Positions 1 to 7,191 are shown, numbered from the stretch's first letter. The stretch is DNA of 11,775 bases from an uncultured Lachnospiraceae bacterium (GCA_947175775.1 CAMWNY010000036.1:1-11775); one strand, 5' to 3'. The notes: generated by a model not told the origin, from the sequence alone. Translations and numbers: made by a program.

Positions 1-379
1 TCACGGGAATGCCCCCCGTAATCTGCGCGCAAAATTCCGCAAGCGCATTTGCGCCGCCCAAATGCCCCGAAAGCAGCGGGATGCAAAACTTCCCCATATC
101 GTCCAGCACGACAACCGGAGCATCCGTTTCCTTTGATTTGACAAAACCGCTTATCTTGCGCACCGCAATTCCGACTGCACAAATCATTATCAGCGCGTGT
201 CTGTCTGCAAACGCCGTGCCAATCAGTTCCTCTGCATTCACAAAGCGTTTCAGGCGGCTGTTCTCATATTTATGAAACAAATAGCCCTCGCACGAATGTC
301 CTCTATTTGTAAGACCCTCTTTTAACGCAAGACAAAGCTCACCGCCCTGTCTCGTGTATGCCATTATGATGATTTCCAT
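1..379 (-). CDS. cbiG: Cobalt-precorrin 5A hydrolase CbiG, N-terminal part (runs off left edge)
   Basis: The minus strand encodes 126 residues starting MEIIIMAYTRQGGEL and still open at the window edge. The stretches AVGIAVRKISGFVKSK and LDDMGKFCIPLLSGHLGGAN are typical of the CbiG N-terminal and central region. CbiG opens the lactone ring of cobalt-precorrin-5A and releases the C20/C2 fragment as acetaldehyde in the anaerobic cobalamin pathway. The ATG at 379 is preceded by GGAG at 387-390 with 7 nt spacing, which supports this start; an in-frame ATG at 364 is a weaker alternative. The first 41 bp overlap the end of cbiF in another frame, so the two are probably translationally coupled. The C-terminal domain is outside the window, so completeness cannot be judged. 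Confidence 0.9.
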   Translation of the reverse strand, partial: MEIIIMAYTRQGGELCLALKEGLTNRGHSCEGYLFHKYENSRLKRFVNAEELIGTAFADRHALIMICAVGIAVRKISGFVKSKETDAPVVVLDDMGKFCIPLLSGHLGGANALAEFCAQITGGIPV

Positions 380-1121
380 TTCGAAACTCCGTTGTAAATT
401 CCGCGTCGTACAATTTTGACAACGCATAATCGTTCCCAAGAAAATACCCTACCGTGATAAGCGCAGTCTTTGTAATACCGTGCTTTTTTGCCGTTTCCGA
501 AAGCTCTGACACCGTGCAGCGCAGTACCTTTTCGTCCTCCCATGTCGCCTTATAGACAATTGCGGCGGGCGTATCCGCGCGGTATCCGCCTGCCAAAAGC
601 TCCGCGGTCAGCTCCTCCAAAAGCCCCATACTTAAAAAAATAACCATTGTCGCCTGATGCGCTGCCAAACTTCTCATGCTTTCCGCTTCCCGTACTGGTG
701 TTCTCCCCGCCATTCGCGTAATAATGACGGACTGCGACACGTCAGGAAGCGTATATTCGGCTTTCAGGGCTGCCGCTGCACCGCAAAAAGAGCTCACGCC
801 CGGACATACATCATAGTCAATGCCCACCTCTTTCAGGCGGTCCATCTGCTCCCGAATTGCCCCGTAGACCGACGGGTCTCCCGTATGCAGGCGCACCGTC
901 GTAAACCCCTGTTCTTCCGCCTTTTTCATCAAGTCAATAATCTCGTCCAAATGCAGATACGCGCTGTTATGTACCTGACAATCCTTTTTCGCGTAATCAA
1001 GCAGCTCAGGATTGACAAGCGAACCGGCATAAATAATGACGTCCGCCTCCTCAATCAGCCGTTTTCCCCTGACCGTTATCAAATCCACCGCGCCGCTTCC
1101 CGCACCGACAAAATGCACCAT
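339..1121 (-). CDS. cbiF: Cobalt-precorrin-4 C11-methyltransferase CbiF
   Basis: This 260-residue protein has the length and motifs of the tetrapyrrole (corrin/porphyrin) methylase family, CbiF/CobM branch. Visible features are the N-terminal loop VGAGSGAVDLITVRG (residues 5-19), TGDPSVYGAIREQM (80-93), the SAM-site region CPGVSSFCGAAAAL (106-119), and VIITRMAGRTPV (132-143). It transfers a methyl group from SAM to C11 of cobalt-precorrin-4 in the cytoplasm. The N-terminal loop reads GSGAVDL rather than the more common GPGDPEL, which I regard as a normal variant of this branch. The ATG at 1121 directly abuts the TAG stop of cobD (1122-1124), and its ribosome site (AAAGGAGG) lies inside the end of cobD. 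The 3' end overlaps cbiG by 41 bp. Confidence 0.95.
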   Translation of the reverse strand: MVHFVGAGSGAVDLITVRGKRLIEEADVIIYAGSLVNPELLDYAKKDCQVHNSAYLHLDEIIDLMKKAEEQGFTTVRLHTGDPSVYGAIREQMDRLKEVGIDYDVCPGVSSFCGAAAALKAEYTLPDVSQSVIITRMAGRTPVREAESMRSLAAHQATMVIFLSMGLLEELTAELLAGGYRADTPAAIVYKATWEDEKVLRCTVSELSETAKKHGITKTALITVGYFLGNDYALSKLYDAEFTTEFRNGNHHNGIHETGR

Positions 1122-2177
1122 CTAGCGTTCCTCCTTTAAAATAAACCGCATCGCTTTTAGCAGCCGCACATTCTCCTCATGCGTGCGCACGGCAATGCGG
1201 TAATATCCCTTTTCCAATCCGCGGTAATTGCCGCAGTCTCTTATCAGAAAGCCTTTTTCCAACAGCCGCTCCTTCCAATTTATTGCACTGTAAAAAAAGA
1301 CAAAATTTGCGCTTCCCGCAAACACGCGGCAGCCAAGCGGCGCAAGCCCTTCTTCAAGAAAAGCTCTCTCCGCCTGCAAATACCTTCTTGAGCGTGCGGC
1401 AAACTCTGTCTGCGCGAGCGCTGCAATGCCTGCACTTTGCGCAAGCGCGGAAACCTCCCACGGCTGTCTGTGTCTGTATATTTTTTCTATCAGCGCATGA
1501 TTGCAGGTAACCGCGTACCCCAGGCGCAGCCCTGCAAGCGCATACATTTTGGTAAAGGATTTCAAAATGACAAGCGACTTTCTGCCTGCTATTTTGTCCG
1601 ACATTGAACACTCTTTTGGGTTATCCAAAAATTCATTAAAGCACTCGTCAAGCACAAGTAAAATGTCGTTTGTTTCACAAATATCCGCAATTGCCGTCAG
1701 CCGTTTTTTATCAATCACCGCTCCTGTCGGATTGTTCGGCACACACAAAAACACCATATCCAAATCCGGCAAAAGCCGTTCCTCAAAGTCCTGTGTCAGG
1801 GCAAATCCGGTTTCCGGCAAAAGCATATGATATTGTATCTTCGCATCTGCCGCCGTCAGCGCCTTTTCATACTCCGCAAAGCAAGGCGCTGTCAATAACG
1901 CGGTCTCTGGCTTGTGCGCATACACAATGGAATAAATCAGCTCCGCCGCGCCGTTTCCGCAAATTACATCGCAAGCCGCACAGCCAAAATACTCCGCAAT
2001 CTTCTCACGAAGCGCCTTGCATGAGCAGTCAGGATACCTGCCAAGCGTACCGGTGCCTGAAATCACTGCCTCCGCTATTTCCCGCGGCATTTCAAGCGGA
2101 TTGATATTTGCCGAAAAGTCCGTTATGCACCCGCCGTTTTCATACGCGTAAATATCGCCGCCGTGTCCGTTGTCCAT
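1122..2177 (-). CDS. cobD: L-threonine-O-3-phosphate decarboxylase CobD (PLP, class I/II aminotransferase fold)
   Basis: The product is 351 residues when started at the ATG at 2177 (MDNGHGGDIYAYENGG). A GGAGG at 2185-2189 with 7 nt spacing fixes this start; an in-frame TTG at 2198 would put the ribosome site inside the gene and is rejected. The protein is a fold-type I PLP enzyme: HGGDIY near the N-terminus, FSANINPL (21-28), CVPNNPTG (145-152), LVLDECFNEF (174-183), and the Schiff-base lysine K210 in SFTKMYALAGLRLGY with R218 for substrate carboxylate. CobD decarboxylates threonine phosphate to (R)-1-amino-2-propanol phosphate, the linker joining the corrin ring to the nucleotide loop. HisC-type histidinol-phosphate aminotransferase is the look-alike, but the HGGDIY start and the position inside a cbi operon favour CobD. 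Confidence 0.9.
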   Translation of the reverse strand: MDNGHGGDIYAYENGGCITDFSANINPLEMPREIAEAVISGTGTLGRYPDCSCKALREKIAEYFGCAACDVICGNGAAELIYSIVYAHKPETALLTAPCFAEYEKALTAADAKIQYHMLLPETGFALTQDFEERLLPDLDMVFLCVPNNPTGAVIDKKRLTAIADICETNDILLVLDECFNEFLDNPKECSMSDKIAGRKSLVILKSFTKMYALAGLRLGYAVTCNHALIEKIYRHRQPWEVSALAQSAGIAALAQTEFAARSRRYLQAERAFLEEGLAPLGCRVFAGSANFVFFYSAINWKERLLEKGFLIRDCGNYRGLEKGYYRIAVRTHEENVRLLKAMRFILKEER

Positions 2178-2207
2178 AAGCAGTCCTCCGTTCAACAATT
2201 ATCTGTT

Positions 2208-3413
2208 TTACGGGACAAGTTTTACCAATGTCACAGGATTTTGTCCCGTCATCAAATGATACGCTCCCGTTTTTTTCGCCTTTGCCACGCTAATCTGCAC
2301 CACTTGCGGTTCTATGCCATATTCCTTGGCTGTTTGCATGACTTCCGAGAATGTTTCAAGCGTAATCAGACTAATCACAATGACCGTTCGCGGATTTTTC
2401 TCCCACAGCAGGGAAAGGATTTCACGCATCGCTCCCGCACTTCCGCCGATAAATGCGTGCGTTGCCACAGGAAGCGGTCCAAGTGCGTCAGGCGCTTTTC
2501 CAAAAGCAATCTGCAAATTATCCGCCCGGAATTTTCGTTGGTTCTGCTTTATCAAATCAACCGCTTTTTCCTGATATTCAATCGCATAAACGCTGCTGCC
2601 GGGATAGCACACTGCCGCCTGTATCCCCACGGAACCCGTGCCCGCGCCAATATCATACAATACGGACTGTCTGCCAAGCCCAAGCTTTTGGATTGCAAGA
2701 GAGCGCACCTCCGACTTTGTCATCGGCACATCGCCGCGTATCCATTCGCTGTCGTCAATTTCCGGAAACAGGCATTCCCGGGGGGAAGGATTTTCGATGA
2801 CCGCTACAAGCAGACTGCCAAAATCCGCCTCCTGCGCCTCCTGCGGCGTCATGCGGCATATCCTTTGATCGGGATAACCGACATTTTCCCCGATATGCAG
2901 TATCACATTGTCAAAACCGTAATATTGCAGCTTCCCTGCAAGCTCCCGCAGCCCCTGTCCGCCGCCAAGCAGGCAAAAGGTATACCGTTCCCTGTCCGCC
3001 GTGCCAATGACGTTTTCCTGCCTGCCATGCAGGCTGACGGCAGAAACCGCGTCCCATGAAACGCCGATTTCCGCACAAAATGCGGACATAGAAGATACGC
3101 CCGGTACCAGCGCAACCGCATAATCGGAAAATGCCTCCAACAGCTTTTTTGCACCGCTGTAAAATCCTACGTCCCCCGACAAAAGGACACAGGCACACCT
3201 CCATCCTTGATTTTCGGTTTTATTCAGATGCGCACGTATTTCGTCCGGCTGGTATGCCGCAATCCGTTTTGCGCTGCTTCCATCAGAAACCTTCAGCATT
3301 CTGTCCGCCCCAAATACCAAATCACAGGTCTCTATCAACGTTTTTGCCTTTACGGTCAGCCCTTCGCGGGTTCCCGCTCCAATGCCAATCAGATATAGTT
3401 TTTTATCCTGCAT
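2208..3413 (-). CDS. cbiET: Bifunctional cobalt-precorrin-7 C5-methyltransferase / cobalt-precorrin-6B C15-methyltransferase (decarboxylating), CbiE-CbiT fusion
   Basis: This 401-residue protein joins two domains that are separate genes in many anaerobes, equivalent to CobL of the aerobic pathway. Residues 1 to about 205 are CbiE (tetrapyrrole methylase fold): YLIGIGAGTREGLTVKA (7-23), LLSGDVGFYSGAKKLL (77-92), LVPGVSSMSAFCAEIG (102-117). Residues about 215-401 are CbiT, a Rossmann-type SAM methyltransferase: RGDVPMTKSEVRSLA (226-240), motif I YDIGAGTGSVGIQAA (253-267), and the acidic residue ending strand 2 in VYAIEY (275-280). CbiT methylates C15 and removes the C12 acetate carboxylate; CbiE methylates C5. 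Its ATG overlaps the cbiL stop by 11 bp, indicating coupling, and 30 bp separate it from cobD. No frameshift is seen between domains. Confidence 0.93.
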   Translation of the reverse strand: MQDKKLYLIGIGAGTREGLTVKAKTLIETCDLVFGADRMLKVSDGSSAKRIAAYQPDEIRAHLNKTENQGWRCACVLLSGDVGFYSGAKKLLEAFSDYAVALVPGVSSMSAFCAEIGVSWDAVSAVSLHGRQENVIGTADRERYTFCLLGGGQGLRELAGKLQYYGFDNVILHIGENVGYPDQRICRMTPQEAQEADFGSLLVAVIENPSPRECLFPEIDDSEWIRGDVPMTKSEVRSLAIQKLGLGRQSVLYDIGAGTGSVGIQAAVCYPGSSVYAIEYQEKAVDLIKQNQRKFRADNLQIAFGKAPDALGPLPVATHAFIGGSAGAMREILSLLWEKNPRTVIVISLITLETFSEVMQTAKEYGIEPQVVQISVAKAKKTGAYHLMTGQNPVTLVKLVP

Positions 3414-4104
3414 AGCCGTCCTGTTCTCCGCTTTTCACAATCACAATAGAATAATAGCCTGCCGCCTTGTCCAATCCGTCCGCTGTATACGACACGCGCT
3501 CATTTTCCAGTCCACAGTTTTCCACCATATATACATGGTCCGCGGTTGTGTCAATCTGCTCCCTTAACCACTCCATTTTGCTTCCGATTTTCATAAACAC
3601 CTTTATTCCGGAAAGATTTGCGGTTTCTTTTGGCGCATATGCCGCCGGCAGAATATGCAGCTGCTGCGCCTGTTCCACCAAAGGAATATTCAGCCTTGCC
3701 GCTGCCGCGCAAAATGACGGTATTCCGCTTATAATCTGCGTTTCATAGCCGAGTGCCTTTACTTTTTCATGAATATAACCATATGTTGCATAAATCGCAG
3801 GGTCGCCAAGCACAAGGAATGCAACATCCTTTCCCTGTTCCAGTACTCCCGCAATTTTCCGCGCGCCGTCCGTATGATACCGCTCCAGTTTTTCAGCGTC
3901 CATTGTCATGGGCATGGAAATTGTAAGGCATGGTTTGTCTTCCATTTCTACCGCACCCGATGCAATTTTGTATGCCAAACATTTGTTTTTATCTTCTGAC
4001 GGCACTGCGATATAATGGCACTTTTTTATCACACGCACCGCCTTTAAAGTCAGCAGTTCCGGGTCCCCCGGACCGACGCCTACACCGTATAATGTTCCCT
4101 TCAT
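3403..4104 (-). CDS. cbiL: Cobalt-precorrin-2 C20-methyltransferase CbiL
   Basis: The 233-residue product matches CbiL/CobI length and motifs: YGVGVGPGDPELLTLKAV (6-23), IAVPSEDKN, the LVLGDPAIYATYGYIHEKV segment near 97-115, and IISGIPSFCAAAARLNIPL. It adds the C20 methyl group to cobalt-precorrin-2, an early committed step of anaerobic corrin synthesis. The ATG at 4104 has AAAGGAC a few nucleotides upstream as ribosome site. It is the first gene of the visible cbi run, preceded by a long hairpin-rich leader. Its 3' end overlaps cbiET by 11 bp (ATGCAGGATAA carries both the start and the stop). Confidence 0.94.
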   Translation of the reverse strand: MKGTLYGVGVGPGDPELLTLKAVRVIKKCHYIAVPSEDKNKCLAYKIASGAVEMEDKPCLTISMPMTMDAEKLERYHTDGARKIAGVLEQGKDVAFLVLGDPAIYATYGYIHEKVKALGYETQIISGIPSFCAAAARLNIPLVEQAQQLHILPAAYAPKETANLSGIKVFMKIGSKMEWLREQIDTTADHVYMVENCGLENERVSYTADGLDKAAGYYSIVIVKSGEQDGYAG

Positions 4105-4135
4105 TACCGACCGTCCTTTTCTTTTAATTGAAGTC

Positions 4136-4310
4136 GTTACTGTTCCAATAACTAAAAGTTACTGTTCACTCCGTTCCAGTAACAGATAAAAATCCATGCA
4201 AAAATTGCAAAACGAACAAGTTCGTTGCGCAAATGGATTTTTACTTGCTATATATACGTTTTCATACGGACTTAGCAGTAAATGCTAAGTCCTGTGTGAA
4301 CAGTAATAAC
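4136..4310. repeat. Cluster of nested inverted repeats in the cbi leader (MITE/REP-like, unnamed)
   Basis: This gap between cbiL and the next gene is built from inverted repeats. Two neighbouring hairpins share a core: GTTACTG/CAATAAC around a 3-nt loop at 4136-4152, and GTTACTG/CAGTAAC around a 12-nt loop at 4158-4183. Outer arms TTACTGTTCAC (4159-4169) and GTGAACAGTAA (4296-4306) are perfect inverted repeats that bracket the rest. Inside are a long hairpin, TAAAAATCCAT (4187-4197) with ATGGATTTTTA (4233-4243) plus an inner AACGAAC/GTTCGTT stem, and a perfect 10-bp stem GGACTTAGCA/TGCTAAGTCC (4268-4292). A closely similar GTTACTG-12-CAGTAAC hairpin occurs at 9262-9287, so the core is dispersed. 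No transposase is present. Read on the minus strand it would be the 5' leader of the cbi mRNA. Confidence 0.7.
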
Positions 4311-4318
4311 TAAAAACC

Positions 4319-4324
4319 ATTATA
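4319..4324 (-). promoter_or_regulatory. Candidate -10 box for the cbi operon
   Basis: A perfect TATAAT on the minus strand lies about 195 bp upstream of the cbiL start and faces the operon. I find no good -35 hexamer at 17 or 18 nt, so only the -10 is supported. If used, transcription would begin near 4312 and give a leader of about 205 nt containing the whole inverted-repeat cluster. Confidence 0.4.
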
Positions 4325-4372
4325 TCATTCTCTCTTATAAAAATATAGCTATTATTTTTTTCAAAAGTGGAT

Positions 4373-4378
4373 TATAAT
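4373..4378 (+). promoter_or_regulatory. Candidate -10 box for the gene at 4420
   Basis: A perfect TATAAT lies 41 bp upstream of the GTG start at 4420 in a very AT-rich stretch, back to back with the minus-strand -10 at 4319-4324. The -35 region is poor (TATTAT at 17 nt spacing). Confidence 0.4.
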
Positions 4379-4419
4379 AATAAGAAATACACAAAATAAA
4401 CGGAAAGGAGTGCGGAACA

Positions 4420-5010
4420 GTGGGTTTATTTTTGCAGACTGCAATCATACCCGATTGCAATGAGACAGCGGTAAGAAACACCGTAGTGTCCGTGGCGAAA
4501 AAATATTCGCATGAATTTGAAACAGCAGAAGGCAATATGGCATCAGAGTATCATATCATTGACTTAATTCCGGACGACTGCCAGTACCGTACGTATGAGA
4601 ATGGCGTGGGTATTTTATTCAATGAGGACTGTATGGGTTACGAATCGCTTGCGTGCGCACTGTCGGAAGAATTAGAAAAAGCCGTCCTGTTTCTGTACAT
4701 ATATGACGGTGATTACTGGGGATACTTTTTATATGACAAGGGCTTGGAAATTGACCGCTTTGTCCCTATTCCCGACTATTTTGATGAAGTTACGCAGGAC
4801 GAACTGGCACAAATGAAGGGCAATGCGGGCATTATCGCAAAGTATTTTCATGTGGACAAGGCTTCCATTGAAAAGTACATTGTATTTTGGACGAACAGCA
4901 TGCAGAGAAACTACAGTGAAAAAGCGTACGCGGATGATGAATTCGGGCAGTGTGAGGATTGGCAGATGGCGGATTTCATGAGAAAATTAGGCTATCCGTA
5001 CGAGTGGTAG
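4420..5010 (+). CDS. Uncharacterised acidic soluble protein, 196 aa
   Basis: I do not recognise this family with certainty. The GTG start is supported by AAGGAG at 4405-4410 with 9 nt spacing. The 196-residue product is acidic, with no signal peptide or membrane segment. Residues 43-70 (YHIIDLIPDDC, then ENGVGILFNED) and an aromatic-rich core FLYIYDGDYWGYFLYDKG (91-108) alternate hydrophobic and acidic residues as in a beta-sheet. The tail CEDWQMADFMRKLGYPYEW (178-196) is probably helical. The style recalls small immunity-type proteins of polymorphic-toxin loci, but no toxin gene is adjacent, so this is only an impression. It shares its strand with the SDR gene 67 bp downstream and may be co-transcribed with it. 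Confidence 0.8.
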   Translation: MGLFLQTAIIPDCNETAVRNTVVSVAKKYSHEFETAEGNMASEYHIIDLIPDDCQYRTYENGVGILFNEDCMGYESLACALSEELEKAVLFLYIYDGDYWGYFLYDKGLEIDRFVPIPDYFDEVTQDELAQMKGNAGIIAKYFHVDKASIEKYIVFWTNSMQRNYSEKAYADDEFGQCEDWQMADFMRKLGYPYEW

Positions 5011-5077
5011 ATGTTTCTAACAGATAGGATTAAATAATAGAAGCGGACACTATAACGCTTCGGAATGGAGGATTTTT

Positions 5078-5878
5078 ATGGGATTTTTAACGGGAAAAAC
5101 TGCAATTATCACAGGCGCAGGCAGGGCAGTTTTAAGTGACGGCAGGTGCGGCTCTATCGGCTACGGAATTGCGACGGCGTATGCAAAAGAGGGCGCAAAT
5201 CTCGTGATTACGGGGCGGAACGTAAAGAAACTGGAGGATGCAAAAGAAGAGCTGGAGCGGCTTTACAACATTCAGGTGTTGATTGTTCAGGCGGACGTCA
5301 ACGCGGGCGCGGACAACGAGGCGGTTGTTGCAAATGTTGTGAAGCAGACAATTGACACCTTTGGAAGCATTGATGTTTTGATTAACAATGCACAGGCTTC
5401 CGCTTCCGGCGTGCCTTTGGCGGAGCATACGACGGAGCAGTTTGACCTTGCGCTCTATTCGGGACTGTACGCGGCGTTTTATTATATGAAGGCGTGCTAC
5501 CCCCATTTGGCAAAGGCGAAGGGTTCCGTGATTAATTTCGCTTCCGGCGCCGGACTGTTCGGCAATTTCGGTCAGTGCGCTTACGCGGCGGCAAAAGAAG
5601 GCATCCGCGGTCTGACGCGTGTTGCGGCGACAGAATGGGCAAAGGACGGAATCAATGTCAATATTATCTGTCCGCTCGCATGGACGGCGCAGTTGGAGCA
5701 GTTTGAGAAAGCATATCCCGATGCGTTTAAGGCGAATGTGAAGATGCCACCGGCAGGACACTACGGCGACTCGGAATTGGAAATCGGACGCGTATGCGTA
5801 CAGCTCGCATCACCGGATTTCAAGTATCTGACAGGCGAAACGCTGACACTCGAGGGCGGCATGGGACTAAGACCGTAA
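5078..5878 (+). CDS. Short-chain dehydrogenase/reductase with an insertion in the glycine-rich loop
   Basis: A 266-residue classical-size SDR using NAD(P)H; the substrate is unknown. The ATG at 5078 has GGAGG at 5067-5071. The nucleotide loop, normally TGxxxGxG, reads TGAGR followed by about nine extra residues and then SIGYGIA (residues 12-32). Further signature parts are NNAQ (103-106, usually NNAG), Ser156 in INFASGAGLFG, and the catalytic pair Tyr169/Lys173 in YAAAK, 13 residues after the serine as expected. The usual catalytic Asn of the NxxG segment is Ser128 (YSGLYAAF). The C-terminus YLTGETLTLEGGMGLRP is typical of FabG-like SDRs. R47 after the second strand (ITGRN) would suit NADPH. 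A short GAAGCG/CGCTTC hairpin (5040-5061) precedes the ribosome site. Annotation as 3-oxoacyl-ACP reductase would be a guess. Confidence 0.9.
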   Translation: MGFLTGKTAIITGAGRAVLSDGRCGSIGYGIATAYAKEGANLVITGRNVKKLEDAKEELERLYNIQVLIVQADVNAGADNEAVVANVVKQTIDTFGSIDVLINNAQASASGVPLAEHTTEQFDLALYSGLYAAFYYMKACYPHLAKAKGSVINFASGAGLFGNFGQCAYAAAKEGIRGLTRVAATEWAKDGINVNIICPLAWTAQLEQFEKAYPDAFKANVKMPPAGHYGDSELEIGRVCVQLASPDFKYLTGETLTLEGGMGLRP

Positions 5879-5884
5879 ATATTT

Positions 5885-5927
5885 ATGGCAGAGAACTATC
5901 TTTTTATAATAGATAGTCCTCTGCCAT
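5885..5927 (+). terminator. Long hairpin after the SDR gene, likely terminator between convergent genes
   Basis: Seven bases after the SDR stop codon, 17-nt arms (5885-5901 and 5911-5927; ATGGCAGAG outermost, ACTATCT/AGATAGT innermost) pair with a single A:C mismatch around a 9-nt AT loop. The following bases TTTATGTTAT are only a weak U-tract. As it lies between two converging genes it may also stop transcription arriving from the fucO side. Confidence 0.65.
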
Positions 5928-5973
5928 TTATGTTATCTCACAAATAATACTGTCGAATCCAAAACAGTTATCC

Positions 5974-7122
5974 TTAAATCAAAGACTCATAAAGCGCTGT
6001 GATATCCGCTACACTTGTTTCTTTCGGATTGCCTGGTCTGCACGCGTCGTCATATGCAGATTGTGCAAGGAACGGAATATCTTCTCTCTTAACAATCTCT
6101 TTAAGATTTGCCGGAATTCCAACATCCTGTGACAGTTTTTTCACTGCGTCAATTGCAGCCTTGCGGTACTCCTCCTGTGACATATTGTCAACACCTTGAA
6201 CGCCCATTGCTCTAGCAATTTCACGGTACTTCTCACCGGTTGCGTCCGCATTGTACTCCATAACAGTCGGCAGAATAATTGCATTTGCAACACCATGCGG
6301 CGTATCATACAACGCTCCAAGCGGATGTGCCATAGAATGCACAATGCCAAGCCCTACATTGGAGAATCCCATTCCGGCAACATACTGACCAAGCGCCATA
6401 TCTTCTCTGCCTTTTGGTGTATTGTCTACTGCACCTCTTAAAGAACGTGAAATAATCTCAATTGCTTTTAAGTGGAACATGTCTGACAGCTCCCAAGCGC
6501 CCGCCGTAATATATCCTTCAATTGCATGTGTAAGCGCATCCATACCGGTTGCCGCCGTCAACCCTTTCGGCATTGTTGCCATCATTTCGGGATCGACAAA
6601 CGCGACAACAGGAATGTCTTTCGGGTCAACACAAACCATTTTCCGGTTTTTTGCCGCATCTGTAATAACATAATTGATTGTTACTTCTGCAGCCGTTCCC
6701 GCTGTGGTAGGTACCGCAAAAATAGGCACAGACTTGTTCTTTGTCGGTGCAACGCCCTCAAGGCTTATCACATCCTCAAATTGGGGATTGTTGATGATAA
6801 TACCAATTGCCTTTGCCGTATCCATTGAAGAACCTCCGCCAATTGCAATTAAATAATCCGCACCGGATTTCTTGAATGCAGCCACACCTGTCTGTACATT
6901 CTCAACTGTGGGATTGGGCTTAATCTCAGAATACAATTCGTATTCCATTTTCTCACTTTCAAGGATGTCCAACACTTTTTTGGTTACACCGAATTTTACC
7001 AAATCAGGGTCAGAGCATACAAAAGCTTTCTGAAATCCTCTCCCTTTTGCCTCCGGTACAATCTCCTTGACCGCATCTGTTCCATGGTAAGATGTTTCAT
7101 TTAATACAAATCTGTTTGCCAT
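5974..7122 (-). CDS. fucO: Lactaldehyde reductase / 1,2-propanediol oxidoreductase (group III iron-containing alcohol dehydrogenase)
   Basis: The 383-residue product closely follows E. coli FucO as I remember it, from MANRFVLNET through GADYLIAIGGGS, PTTAGTAAEVTINYVITD, DALTHAIEGYITAGAW, ALGQYVAGMGFSNVGLG and TPHGVANAI. Predicted Fe(II) ligands are Asp195, His199, His262 and His276; GGGS at 95-98 is in the NAD-binding domain. FucO reduces L-lactaldehyde, from fucose or rhamnose breakdown, to (S)-1,2-propanediol with NADH. The ATG at 7122 is chosen because AGGAG (7132-7136) precedes it by 9 nt and MANR matches the family start; a 28-residue upstream extension in frame has no ribosome site or homology. 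No fucose or rhamnose gene is visible nearby, so the role rests on similarity. Other short-chain aldehydes or diols are possible substrates. Confidence 0.92.
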   Translation of the reverse strand: MANRFVLNETSYHGTDAVKEIVPEAKGRGFQKAFVCSDPDLVKFGVTKKVLDILESEKMEYELYSEIKPNPTVENVQTGVAAFKKSGADYLIAIGGGSSMDTAKAIGIIINNPQFEDVISLEGVAPTKNKSVPIFAVPTTAGTAAEVTINYVITDAAKNRKMVCVDPKDIPVVAFVDPEMMATMPKGLTAATGMDALTHAIEGYITAGAWELSDMFHLKAIEIISRSLRGAVDNTPKGREDMALGQYVAGMGFSNVGLGIVHSMAHPLGALYDTPHGVANAIILPTVMEYNADATGEKYREIARAMGVQGVDNMSQEEYRKAAIDAVKKLSQDVGIPANLKEIVKREDIPFLAQSAYDDACRPGNPKETSVADITALYESLI

Positions 7123-7162
7123 ACGCTTACGCTCCTTTATATTTATTTTTATGTCTCTTTTA

Positions 7163-7191
7163 AATATATCACACAACCCAACTTTTGAAAA
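7163..7191 (-). promoter_or_regulatory. Candidate sigma-A promoter for fucO
   Basis: On the minus strand TTTTCA (7186-7191, four of six consensus bases) and TATATT (7163-7168, five of six) are separated by 17 bp. Transcription would start about 35 bp upstream of the fucO ATG and exclude the hairpin region further upstream. Confidence 0.45.

Noticed and set aside
2178..2198. TTG start adding 7 residues to CobD
   Set aside because: It would place the GGAGG ribosome site inside the coding region; the ATG at 2177 has ideal spacing and the family-typical HGGDIY start.
2163..3059. 298-codon open frame on the plus strand
   Set aside because: It lies antisense to cbiET, which has full motifs and a ribosome site; the plus-strand product is rich in Arg, Cys and His without domain pattern.
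4136..4310. CRISPR array
   Set aside because: The repeats are inverted, uneven in spacing and part of hairpins; there are no regular direct repeats with unique spacers and no cas genes.
5132..5761. 209-codon open frame on the minus strand inside the SDR gene
   Set aside because: Shadow of the SDR coding frame, low-complexity Arg/Cys composition, no ribosome site evident.
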